In this document: positions 1 through 6,995 of the stretch, one piece after another | Numbering within the stretch: position 1 is the first letter of the stretch | How the letters are laid out: each line of letters opens with the position of its first letter | Assembly (NCBI GenBank): GCA_963597395.1 | Contig: CAVBPX010000082.1 | Span: forward strand, 1 to 7,295 | Length of the DNA: 7,295 bases | Direction of reading: 5' to 3' | DNA from: Hallerella sp963597395 | GTDB lineage: Bacteria > Fibrobacterota > Fibrobacteria > Fibrobacterales > Fibrobacteraceae | Translations under genes and position numbers: made by a program | The notes under the pieces: generated by a model | What the model saw: the letters and a program-made list of their open reading frames with translations, nothing else | What the model was told of the DNA's origin: nothing | The model's database searches: none

Positions 1-116
1 CACCTCTAAAAATTGCTTTGGTAAAGAAAATTTGAGTGAGACCAAGCGATGGCTGGGCGGGACGAACCAGCGCGAAGTGCCGCAACCAAATTTTTGAAAA
101 TGAATTTTTAGAGGTG
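1..116. repeat. Dispersed-type repeat with inverted arms at the left edge
   Basis: The first and last 14 bases (1-14 and 103-116) are perfect inverted complements (cacctctaaaaatt / aatttttagaggtg). Inside, 23-53 is an exact inverted match to the last 31 bases of the window (7265-7295). Smaller hairpins are visible at 16-26 (cttt-ggt-aaag) and 52-71 (gctgg...ccagc). The block sits just beyond the terminator of the minus-strand cellulase gene. No transposase is encoded. It is probably a non-autonomous intergenic repeat family present many times in the genome; the copy number is inferred, not seen. It may continue to the left of base 1. Confidence 0.7.
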
Positions 117-120
117 ACCT

Positions 121-151
121 AAAATAAAAAAAGCTCCCGGAAACCGGGAGC
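121..151 (-). terminator. Rho-independent terminator of the GH5 cellulase gene
   Basis: Bases 133-140 (gctcccgg) and 144-151 (ccgggagc) form a perfect 8-bp GC-rich stem with a 3-base loop. On the minus strand it is followed by a run of T (complement of the A-rich 121-132). It lies 18 bases past the cellulase stop codon at 170-172, in the right orientation to end that transcript. Confidence 0.93.
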
Positions 152-169
152 CTTTGAAAGATGAATTTT

Positions 170-2092
170 TTACTTGAGGTCGAGCGCGTCGGCGATGCCG
201 TCGATGAGCTTTCCGTCCTTGATGACGGCGAATCCGCCCGTATAACCCCAGTGCTGCCAGGGAATCTGGAGCGAGTCGCTGATTTCACGGACCGCGGTGA
301 GGTAGTTCAAAACGCTTTGCGCATCGGACTTGTCCCTGAGCGCGCCGAATTCGTTCCAGACGATTGGAACATTGTTGGTGACGGCCCACTGTTTTGCCTT
401 GTAGATGAGGCTCATGATGTAGCCCTTGCTGCCCGTCTTGTAATAGTTCTTGACGGCGGTCTTGATCCAGCTGGCGGTCGAAGCCCTGACGCCGAAATCC
501 GAGCTGTATTCGCTCCATTTTTCCTTGTCATACGGGAACATAATGTTCTTGAGCGATGCGGCTTCGGTCCAGGAAGCTCCCTGGTGCGAGAAAATGTACG
601 GGTCGTAGGAGTGAATTGCGTAGATGATGTTGTCGTCGGTGAACGGCGTCCGCTTGACTAGTTTGTCGATTGCATACCATTGGACGTCGCCGAAGATAAT
701 CGTGTGCTTGGTATCGACCGTGCGAATCGAATCGATCATTCCCTGAGCCGCGATTGTCCAGTCGTCCTGCAAAACCTTTCCGTTTGTCATGTCCGGTTCG
801 TTCAAAAGTTCAAAGAAAATGTCTTCGCGGCTGTTTTCCGCGTAGTGGGCGGCTACCGCTTTCCAGACGCTCGCCATCATCGCAAGGTATTGTGCGTCCT
901 TTGCGGATGTCGTATTGTAGCTGTTGTCGTATTCGTGGTAGTCGATGACGAAGGACATTCCGTAGCGTTCCGTCCAGTTGACGAAGGAGTCGAGGACGAT
1001 GAAGATGGAATCGCTCATTTCGAGGGCGACCTTTCCGGTCGTATCGCTTAAAAATTCGTCGCGGTTCGTGACATAGAGGTCGAGGTCTATCGGAAGGCGG
1101 AGAGACTTGAAACCGTTTTCGGAAAGCGTCTGTACGTCGCTTTCGTCGAATTCGAATTCGCCGGTAAACTTGCCGTCGGCTTCTTCGAGCCAGTTCGTAA
1201 AGTTCACTCCCTTGTTCAGATACTTCATCGCCTTGTCCTGGAGCGGATTCGAAATGGTGATGTCTCCGACGTCGATGTTGTATTCCAGCGGGTCGCGAAT
1301 TGTCATGTCGGCGGTTTTCGCCGGAAGCTCCGAAGCGTCCACAAAGTAGATGTTGTCGATTTCGAGCGAGTCCGAAATGACGCTGTTCTTGCTTCCCTTC
1401 GCCTGGAAACTCAGGGCGTTTACGTGCGACGGGTCGAAAGCGACCGCGATTCCCCAGCCGCTTTGAGTCAGGTCATCAAAGCTGACCGTAACGGTTGTCC
1501 ATTCGGTGGATTTCTTTGCGCTGGCGAGATGCACGTCGTAATCCGTGACGTCGGAAGTTTCCACGTGCAAATAGTGCGCGGGACCCTTGTAGGAATAGCG
1601 GACTCCCGCATACTTGCTGAGGTCGAGCGAATCGGGAACGGTGATGCCCCAACCGACATAAGGCTCGTAGGCATAACCGCCCTTGTCGAGCGTATAGCGG
1701 ACTTTGAAGGCGAATTTGGTACCGTTTTCCGTTGCGGACGCCGTGATGTTTCCGTCGGCATCCGTATCCGTCGTGATGGTGGAGGCGCCTTCGTTGCCCG
1801 AATCGTCGTAGGTGTACCAGCCCGTTCCGAGGTTCGAAACACCGTCGCCGTCTTCAAAGTCATCGACAAGCAGGCCGTTTACCGGGCCCGCCGAACTCAG
1901 CGGAACGGCAGCGCTTGAGCTGGAAACGGCCGTCGTGTCGCCAGTGGAATCGGATGCAGCGCTTTCTACCGGAATTTCTTCCGAAGAGGAACTTTGCGGA
2001 TCTGCTTTGGAAGAGGAATCCGACGAACAGGCCGCACTCCAAAGGCAAACGGCCGTGCCGAGCGAAAGGCCTAGAATTTTTTTCAGACGCAT
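170..2092 (-). CDS. GH5 cellulase (endo-beta-1,4-glucanase) lipoprotein with CBM11-like domain
   Basis: This encodes a 640-residue glycoside hydrolase family 5 enzyme expected to cut beta-1,4-glucans at the cell surface. The start at 2092 is chosen because AGGAGG lies 4 bases upstream and the protein then opens with a lipoprotein signal peptide (MRLKK, hydrophobic core, SAA-C22); a start at 2131 adds 13 residues and has no such site. Cys22 is followed by a Ser-rich linker (about 23-70). Residues about 72-252 (DDFEDGDG..., ending DNIYFVD) look like a carbohydrate-binding module of the CBM11 type. The GH5 barrel spans about 285-640. Visible active-site residues are R332, H386 in DYHEYD, the N431-E432-P433 acid/base, H494/Y496, the nucleophile E581 in VWNEFGA, and W615 near the end. 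Everything needed for activity seems present. It is monocistronic here, with its own terminator at 121-151. The GH5 call is firm; the CBM family is less so, and substrate (cellulose, mixed-linkage glucan or xyloglucan) cannot be fixed. Confidence 0.93.
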   Translation of the reverse strand: MRLKKILGLSLGTAVCLWSAACSSDSSSKADPQSSSSEEIPVESAASDSTGDTTAVSSSSAAVPLSSAGPVNGLLVDDFEDGDGVSNLGTGWYTYDDSGNEGASTITTDTDADGNITASATENGTKFAFKVRYTLDKGGYAYEPYVGWGITVPDSLDLSKYAGVRYSYKGPAHYLHVETSDVTDYDVHLASAKKSTEWTTVTVSFDDLTQSGWGIAVAFDPSHVNALSFQAKGSKNSVISDSLEIDNIYFVDASELPAKTADMTIRDPLEYNIDVGDITISNPLQDKAMKYLNKGVNFTNWLEEADGKFTGEFEFDESDVQTLSENGFKSLRLPIDLDLYVTNRDEFLSDTTGKVALEMSDSIFIVLDSFVNWTERYGMSFVIDYHEYDNSYNTTSAKDAQYLAMMASVWKAVAAHYAENSREDIFFELLNEPDMTNGKVLQDDWTIAAQGMIDSIRTVDTKHTIIFGDVQWYAIDKLVKRTPFTDDNIIYAIHSYDPYIFSHQGASWTEAASLKNIMFPYDKEKWSEYSSDFGVRASTASWIKTAVKNYYKTGSKGYIMSLIYKAKQWAVTNNVPIVWNEFGALRDKSDAQSVLNYLTAVREISDSLQIPWQHWGYTGGFAVIKDGKLIDGIADALDLK

Positions 2093-2096
2093 AAAG

Positions 2097-2102
2097 CCTC
2101 CT
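2097..2102 (-). promoter_or_regulatory. Strong Shine-Dalgarno of the cellulase gene
   Basis: On the minus strand AGGAGG lies 4 bases before the ATG at 2092-2090. It decides the start in favour of the form with a canonical lipoprotein signal peptide over the in-frame ATG at 2131. Confidence 0.85.
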
Positions 2103-2162
2103 AATGGTTTAACATTTTTAAAATAATGCATTGCGGACCGTGTCGGTTCTCAAAAAAAGCTT

Positions 2163-2195
2163 AAATATGGGATTTGCGTTTACAACAGAAAACAG
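2163..2195 (-). promoter_or_regulatory. Possible promoter of the cellulase gene
   Basis: On the minus strand a CATATTT box (2169-2163) resembles a -10 element and lies about 70 bases before the ATG. An upstream T-rich stretch is a weak -35 candidate. A similar CTATATTT box precedes the divergent large gene. No operator is recognisable. Confidence 0.35.
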
Positions 2196-2227
2196 GCGAA
2201 TGTTACAGGAGGAAATGGCTTGTTTTT

Positions 2228-2235
2228 CTACATTT
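2228..2235 (+). promoter_or_regulatory. -10-like box ahead of the small broken ORF
   Basis: CTACATTT lies about 53 bases before the ATG at 2288, which also has a GAGG ribosome-binding site at 2277-2280. The -35 region is not convincing. Listed because it suggests that the decayed segment once had its own start signals. Confidence 0.25.
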
Positions 2236-2287
2236 ATCCTTGAAAATTTAATGTCGTTGCGCCTCTTGCCGCACCCGAGGTCTCATC

Positions 2288-2496
2288 ATGTTCCGTGAAG
2301 TAAAAAAAGACGAATCCTTCCCGCAGATCGTTATTTATGCCTGGGAGCGGACTGTAAGGGTAAGATTTATGTTACGGACTTCGTAAACACCAAGGACGGA
2401 ATGGTCTCTGTGCACATTACGCCCTCGTTTTACGAATTTTTCCCAAGAATGCTATATTTAGCAACCAATAATTCTCGATTATGGGCAAATGAATGA
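2288..2496 (+). pseudogene. Possible decayed small gene of unknown function
   Basis: An ATG at 2288 with GAGG 7 bases upstream opens a frame reading MFREVKKDESFPQIVIYA, which then degenerates and stops after 31 codons. From about 2338 the next frame reads on with protein-like composition (ADCKGKIYVTDFVNTKDG, then MVSVHITPSFYEFF) to a TGA at 2494-2496 that overlaps the ATG at 2493 (ATGA). Joining the two frames gives about 69 residues, so a one-base shift near 2338 may have broken a small gene. I do not recognise the family. The overlap with a promoter-like TATATT box suggests that the 3' part is not purely coding. Chance reading is a real alternative. Confidence 0.3.
2429..2458 (+). promoter_or_regulatory. 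Possible promoter of the large gene
   Basis: TATATT (2453-2458) lies 34 bases before the ATG at 2493, with TTTACG (2429-2434, four of six matches to TTGACA) 18 bases upstream of it. No clear Shine-Dalgarno follows, which is unusual beside the strong one of the cellulase gene. Confidence 0.4.
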
Positions 2497-5400
2497 AAAA
2501 ATGGATATGGCTCAGCTTGGGACTTGCAATGGCGGGTTTGCCAACGCTGTCACTATTCATACGTTGGATGAACAAATCTCCCAAATGAACCAAACCGTTT
2601 TTAGGTTTAGAGTCGTCAATACCTCAAACGATACGCTGCGAGGAATAGAACTCCGCTACGGGGCTGTGCAGGATTCTTCAAAAATCGCCGTTCCTGATTT
2701 GTACTACCTTCCGGATGGTATGGCGAACTGGTCCTTTGAAGATTCTGTCCATGCCACTTTGGTAATCTATTTTCCTAACGTAGTCCTCTATCCCGGTGAC
2801 ACTTTGGGCGGTAGTTCTGGATATGCGGTTGGCCTTCATAACAAAGACTGGTCCGCATGGACAAAAAATGATGACCCGTCCCAGCCGGCTTCAAACAAGT
2901 TCTCCATGACGAATAATGTCGAGGTTCTGTCCGGCGGAAATTCCATTAGGCAGGAGGTGGGAAAGGTTTCCGGGTGCCCGGTGGTACAGTTTGTTGAAAT
3001 TACCGCATCTTCCGTTTCTTTACAGGTGTTGCATCGGTTGAATTCGGATTCGTCTTCGGTTGTGGTCAAAAACAAGGACGGGCTTTCCGTAACGGCAAAT
3101 TTGAATGATGCCTTGACGGATTCCTTGAATCAAAAAATTTGGAGAGGGGCCTTTTCGACCCAGGATACCTCCGAACACCGCGGCGAGCTTTTCGTGGAAT
3201 GTGGCGGGAATCTTCTGGCCTATTTTGCTTACGGCTGGAGACCTTCCGGGGCGGGAGCCGCCGAGGGAAAAAAGCTTTGGGAAACAGCGGACGCATTTGT
3301 AAAGGCCGACTTTGATATGGGATTCAATCGGGGACTGGCCAACGGACAGAGGCTTGCCCTGCAAAAGGATTCCTCCGGAAAATTTTTGGATGCCCGCCGC
3401 ACGGAGAACTGGAAATTTTACCGGGCCTGGGAAGAACCGGACGAAAACCCGATGCCGCTAATTTTTTCCCCGGTGCAGCAATACGAAGAAAACGACAAGG
3501 ATTCACTCGACCTGAACTGGACTCCCGTTGACGGGGTGAACTGGTATCGTCTGCTCGTTATAAGGGTTTCTCCGGCGGACGACACCGTCATTTTTGCAGA
3601 CACGGCCGTCTCCATTTTTATCGGGCTGACCTCGGTAAAAATACCGGTTCTTTCTCCTGGCAATTATGTGTGGCTGGCGGAACCTCTTGTTGAAGTGTCC
3701 ATGGGCGAAAACGAAGACGGGGAGGAATATTTTTACATATCGGGCGATGACGCATTGTCGCAAAATTCGCAAGGAACGGGACGCCTCCTAAAAAAGTCCT
3801 GGTGGAAGAAGGTAAAGAAATGGGCAAAAAAGACGGTCAAGAAGGCGACAAAAGTTTTTGCGCCCGTAGTGTATTCCATTTTCTATGGGGACAATGCGGT
3901 TTCAAATACGTGGAGTTCTTTCAAGAGCCAGTTAAACCCGTTCGGCATTATACAGATATTCGTTCACAAGGAACCCCTCCACACCCGGACAAATTCATTT
4001 TCCAAGGAAATGAAATGGCTGCAAAAATCATATTTGGGAAATTTTATTTACAAAGCATATCCTTCTAATGAATGCTTTGGTTCTAATAAATTCTGCGCAA
4101 TGAAGGATTCTCGCATGCTTGCGGAAAATTGGAACGCTGGTTTTGATTCTCTTAATTGGAATAAGGTCTTTCCAAAACTAGACTGGACTAATAAGGAAAA
4201 TTTTGCAGTTCGAAACCGTTGCTGGCTTACCATGGCCCAAATGATCAATCATTTCAAGGGCGGAAGCCTTTCCGAGGACGAAATCCTCTATAATGTCAGG
4301 GGCGGGTTTGGAAACGTCAATGGCGGAGGCCCGGTCGAAACGATGCAAGCCATAAGTTATGCGCTCGGTCAAAGCTTGTGGTGCCAGGCTGCATATTCGG
4401 GATTTGTCGATGCTTACGAGGCAAACGGAATCTTGCCTTCCATGAACGGCTGGTATGTGGGGCCGCCTTTGCTGTATACCATCATCAGCACAATTGAATC
4501 GGGAAATATCATGGGGCTGTCCCAGCTGAATAAGACGTTAGAGTACGAAGCCCACTCGCTAGTTCTCAACGGCTATAAAATAGCGAGCAACGGTAACGTT
4601 TATATTCATTTGTTAAATACGGACAATATGGGAAGTTCCGAATGGCGATATTATTGCAACATCTCTTTTCTCGGGTTGGATATTCTTGCAAACTTCTTTG
4701 CCAATGGAACCAAACTGACAAAACTTCTGGAAGCCGTTTCGGGAAAAGAACTGATTAACTACACCTACTTCAGTTATTACATTCCGCCTCTTTCTGCGAA
4801 CGGCCGTTCTTCAATCCCGGGTGTTTTTAACGATACGGATGGGGATGGAATCGTGGATATTGACGAGAAGGAACGGTTTGGGACGGATCCTCTGAAAAAG
4901 GATTCCGACGGGGACGGAATTGGCGATTATGACGAAATTCTGGATTACAAAAAGTGCGAGACCTACAGCAAAAAGTTTATGCCGTATGTCTATACGACAA
5001 CGGAAAACGGGAGGATGATAAAAAAATCAAGGAATGAATCTCAGATTTCGTATGTTCTGCAGTCCGATTTTGACGGAGACGGCTTGCATGCTGCCATGGA
5101 CGTGGATTCTGACGGGGACGGCTATTGCGACGGCCAGGAAAAGGGCTATGCGGGGAACCGGATCGCTCACAACTGCGAGCGTTTTGACGCATCAGTTCAT
5201 CCGGACGGAGTCGCTCCGAACTGCAGGAATTTTACGGTTGCCCTGCTTTCAAAAGAAAAAATTCAGATGAATGACAGGGCCGAATGTGTTTGGCAAAACG
5301 GTTCCTATTGTCCGGTGGCGTCTTTTGGAAAATCCTTTGATGGTGAATATGGTGTAAAACTCGGGGTGGAAGCCCGTGTGGGAACCGTCTATTCCGCAAA

Positions 5401-6190
5401 ATCGGTTCTCATGCGGGACAGATCCTCTGTTTTCGGAAATCTTGAAACGGGTGAAACCGTGGAAAGGCAAAGCTCTACGCCTGTTGTCTCGGGAAAGATT
5501 ATTGAACACTCTTCCCAAACCGATATTTATTCCGAATACTGCTCGAACTTGATGGACGGCTTTATTCCGGATCTCGACTTCTCGATTGATTCCTTGAAAA
5601 CTGTCAATGCGGGAGAATCGTACGGAACAAGCCGGATGGGTTCAAATTCAAGCCATACGGATTATAATTTCAATTCAAACTCGGAACTGAAATTTGACAG
5701 GTCCGGTGAGTTTGGTTTCGCTTCGCTGAATTTTCAAAAAGATGCAAAACTGCAAGCTCCGACGGAAAGCGTAATACTTTACATTGGGAATGATTTCCAG
5801 TGGAACGGAACGATTGTTGCCGACGATATGGTTTCTGTCGCACAACACCTGATGATTTATTATTATGGTTCAAACAGGGTTTACATTCAAACGAACTTTG
5901 CGGGGACGATCATCGCGCCAAACGCGGAAGTGGTCATAGGCCAGTCGGGAAAGGAATTTTACGGAGCAATATTTGCAAAAAGCATTGTCGTGCACCAGAA
6001 CACAAAAATCACCTGGGTGCCGTTTGTTTCGAATTCATTGAATACTACGCTTGCGATGACTAAAAGTAACTTGTTGATAAAAGCCAATTCTGATTCTATT
6101 TCTTCTCTTTCGTCCTTTCAGGCGGATCATCATGGATTTTGTTTCGTTTTTTTCCCGATTTTCGAAAAGGAACTATGTCTTGATGGCTAA
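2489..6190 (+). CDS. Large secreted multidomain protein: CBM3-like, papain-like peptidase, Ca-binding repeats, solenoid end
   Basis: The open frame gives 1,233 residues (numbered from ATG 2489). Modules in order: about 21-150, a beta domain with a HNKDWSAWTKNDD motif recalling CBM3 modules; about 325-400, an FN3-like sandwich; 432-467, a Lys/Trp-rich amphipathic segment with 11 Lys in residues 435-455; about 570-723, a papain-like cysteine-peptidase domain with C578 (RCWLTMAQMINHF), H689 (EAHSLVLNGY) and N710/D712 as likely catalytic residues; 781-816 and 860-884, four DxDGDG-type calcium loops like thrombospondin type 3 or dockerin repeats; about 1000-1179, a beta-solenoid-like domain resembling DUF7305; and a 54-residue tail after WVPF1179. 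The oxyanion Gln usual before the catalytic Cys is not evident, so activity is uncertain. The signal peptide is in another frame (ATG 2493), so secretion requires a repaired or recoded 5' end. It overlaps the following lipoprotein gene by 8 bp. Role unknown: surface adhesin, self-processing protease or toxin-like effector are all possible. Confidence 0.85.
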   Translation: MNEKMDMAQLGTCNGGFANAVTIHTLDEQISQMNQTVFRFRVVNTSNDTLRGIELRYGAVQDSSKIAVPDLYYLPDGMANWSFEDSVHATLVIYFPNVVLYPGDTLGGSSGYAVGLHNKDWSAWTKNDDPSQPASNKFSMTNNVEVLSGGNSIRQEVGKVSGCPVVQFVEITASSVSLQVLHRLNSDSSSVVVKNKDGLSVTANLNDALTDSLNQKIWRGAFSTQDTSEHRGELFVECGGNLLAYFAYGWRPSGAGAAEGKKLWETADAFVKADFDMGFNRGLANGQRLALQKDSSGKFLDARRTENWKFYRAWEEPDENPMPLIFSPVQQYEENDKDSLDLNWTPVDGVNWYRLLVIRVSPADDTVIFADTAVSIFIGLTSVKIPVLSPGNYVWLAEPLVEVSMGENEDGEEYFYISGDDALSQNSQGTGRLLKKSWWKKVKKWAKKTVKKATKVFAPVVYSIFYGDNAVSNTWSSFKSQLNPFGIIQIFVHKEPLHTRTNSFSKEMKWLQKSYLGNFIYKAYPSNECFGSNKFCAMKDSRMLAENWNAGFDSLNWNKVFPKLDWTNKENFAVRNRCWLTMAQMINHFKGGSLSEDEILYNVRGGFGNVNGGGPVETMQAISYALGQSLWCQAAYSGFVDAYEANGILPSMNGWYVGPPLLYTIISTIESGNIMGLSQLNKTLEYEAHSLVLNGYKIASNGNVYIHLLNTDNMGSSEWRYYCNISFLGLDILANFFANGTKLTKLLEAVSGKELINYTYFSYYIPPLSANGRSSIPGVFNDTDGDGIVDIDEKERFGTDPLKKDSDGDGIGDYDEILDYKKCETYSKKFMPYVYTTTENGRMIKKSRNESQISYVLQSDFDGDGLHAAMDVDSDGDGYCDGQEKGYAGNRIAHNCERFDASVHPDGVAPNCRNFTVALLSKEKIQMNDRAECVWQNGSYCPVASFGKSFDGEYGVKLGVEARVGTVYSAKSVLMRDRSSVFGNLETGETVERQSSTPVVSGKIIEHSSQTDIYSEYCSNLMDGFIPDLDFSIDSLKTVNAGESYGTSRMGSNSSHTDYNFNSNSELKFDRSGEFGFASLNFQKDAKLQAPTESVILYIGNDFQWNGTIVADDMVSVAQHLMIYYYGSNRVYIQTNFAGTIIAPNAEVVIGQSGKEFYGAIFAKSIVVHQNTKITWVPFVSNSLNTTLAMTKSNLLIKANSDSISSLSSFQADHHGFCFVFFPIFEKELCLDG
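2493..2588 (+). other. Out-of-frame signal peptide of the large gene
   Basis: The frame from ATG 2493 reads MKKWIWLSLGLAMAGLPTL, a textbook signal peptide (two Lys, hydrophobic core, small residues), then runs to a TGA at 2586. The large frame becomes domain-like only from about 2546 (AVTIHTLDEQ). Moving from one frame to the other needs a single missing base (or two extra) between about 2531 and 2556. The in-frame N terminus from ATG 2489 (MNEKMDMAQLGTCNGGFAN) has no secretion signal and looks like an off-frame reading of the signal peptide. The true start is therefore most likely 2493. Confidence 0.82.
5885..6016 (+). repeat. Conserved 3' end of the large gene, first copy of a direct repeat
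   Basis: These 44 codons (residues 1133-1176) match 6779-6910, with 34 of 44 residues identical by eye and 33 of 39 up to VVHQN. The first 17 bases (attcaaacgaactttgc) are identical at 5885 and 6779, 894 bp apart. Third-position divergence between the copies shows an old paralogous relation, not a recent duplication. Confidence 0.9.
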
Positions 6191-6776
6191 AAATTTGTTT
6201 GTGCTTATGGTATCAGGGCTGTTGGCTGGTTGCGTGACTTATGATGAAGATGTCAAATGTTATGAATCTGCTTTATTTGTCAGTGTCAATTTTTTAACGA
6301 CGACGAAAAATGATAGCGTTGTTTTTGAATTGGAAAATCACACACTTGCAAAGACAGTTGCCGAATCTTTTATCTGTAAAGATTCAAACAAATCCGACTA
6401 TTTGATTACCGATACTATTTTAAGTCTAGAAAAATACAAGTGTTCCGACGATTATCCTTTGTTGTATGCGTATCACATTTTTCTAGAAAAGCCTATTGAT
6501 AAAGTTGATTTTAATTTTATCAAACTGAAGTTGGTCGCCTATAATTTAGGGGTGAAAACAGAAATAGATATTTCCGACTTCATCCATGGCGGTGAAGTTA
6601 CCAACATCATCACGGAAAAAGATACGGCATATTGGTTTGAGCAAAAAGTAAATCCCATAAGACCTTATTTTTCAGACTATGAATCTCCTGCGCAATCAAG
6701 TCGGTTAGGCTGTCTAGAAGTTTTTTGTGTTGCGTCTGTCCCAATAATGGAGAGTGAGTTTTGTTACGAGGAATAA
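6183..6776 (+). CDS. Small lipoprotein, likely partner of the large secreted protein
   Basis: This 197-residue protein starts MAKNLFVLMVSG and has a classic lipobox L14-A15-G16-C17, so it should be lipid-anchored after signal peptidase II cleavage. An in-frame ATG at 6132 would add 17 residues; 6183 is preferred because it gives a compact signal peptide, has AAAGGA about 11 bases upstream, and overlaps the stop of the large gene by 8 bp (ATGGCTAA), suggesting coupled translation. The mature part is rich in beta-strand-like stretches and contains several Cys; I do not recognise the family. It shares NFLTxxxxDSxxFxL (N36-L50) with the second lipoprotein at 6996. The gene is clearly AT-richer than the cellulase gene (20 of 60 G/C in 6421-6480 against 33 of 60 in 1801-1860), which fits foreign or fast-evolving DNA. 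Its stop lies 2 bases before the orphan copy of the solenoid end, so the C terminus may have been set by the rearrangement. An anchor, chaperone or immunity role is inference. Confidence 0.85.
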   Translation: MAKNLFVLMVSGLLAGCVTYDEDVKCYESALFVSVNFLTTTKNDSVVFELENHTLAKTVAESFICKDSNKSDYLITDTILSLEKYKCSDDYPLLYAYHIFLEKPIDKVDFNFIKLKLVAYNLGVKTEIDISDFIHGGEVTNIITEKDTAYWFEQKVNPIRPYFSDYESPAQSSRLGCLEVFCVASVPIMESEFCYEE

Positions 6777-6778
6777 AT

Positions 6779-6991
6779 ATTCAAACGAACTTTGCTGGGA
6801 TGATTATGGCTCCGAACGCAGAGGTGGTCGTCGGGCAATCGGGCAAGAATTTCTACGGCGCAATCTATGCGAAGGCAATTGTCGTACACCAGAATGCGAA
6901 CTTCGCTTGGGGGTCGGCCGCAGGCAAAAACTACCATTGCAAAGGCATTTCGTCCATATTCGGATTATGTCATGGATTTCTTAAGAGGTGA
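6779..6991 (+). pseudogene. Orphan C-terminal fragment of a second large solenoid-end protein
   Basis: From 6779 the frame reads IQTNFAGMIMAPNAEVVVGQ and continues to a TGA at 6989-6991. It aligns without gaps to residues 1133-1176 of the large protein, then diverges into its own 27-residue tail (GSAAGKNYHCKGI, ending HGFLKR). Nothing upstream belongs to it: it begins 2 bases after the stop of the preceding lipoprotein gene. A TTG at 6761 with GGAGAG upstream could in principle start a 76-residue product, but without signal peptide or the rest of the domain this is best read as the 3' remnant of a paralogous gene. The following lipoprotein gene starts 5 bases after its stop, repeating the arrangement of the intact unit. 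Confidence 0.85.
6984..6990 (+). promoter_or_regulatory. Ribosome-binding site of the second lipoprotein gene
   Basis: AGAGGTG lies 5 bases before the GTG at 6996. It supports the GTG start, which would be missed if only ATG were considered, and it overlaps the stop of the orphan fragment. Confidence 0.65.
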
Positions 6992-6995
6992 AATT

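Larger units (their letters stand above)
2093..2488. other. Divergent intergenic region between cellulase gene and large gene
   Basis: This 396-bp stretch separates two divergently transcribed genes. It holds the cellulase ribosome-binding site and -10-like box (minus strand), two plus-strand -10-like boxes (TACATT at 2229-2234 and TATATT at 2453-2458), and a short frameshifted coding-like segment (2288-2496). I see no tRNA, riboswitch-like structure, CRISPR or terminator in it. Confidence 0.6.

Noticed and set aside
133..151. The 8-bp hairpin as a possible recombination or attachment site
   Set aside because: GC-rich stem, 3-base loop and trailing T run just past a stop codon fit an ordinary terminator.
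161..2126. Several plus-strand open frames of 60-166 codons over the cellulase gene
   Set aside because: They are antisense shadows of a well-supported GH5 gene with conserved catalytic residues; none has a ribosome-binding site with protein-like features.
2836..5873. Many short minus-strand and off-frame open frames inside the large gene
   Set aside because: Low-complexity Arg/Pro-rich shadows of the GC-rich codons of the large frame; no start signals or recognisable domains.
6754..6984. Plus-strand 76-codon frame overlapping the orphan fragment
   Set aside because: It is the +1 reading of the orphan solenoid end; Arg/Glu-rich composition and no homology within the window.
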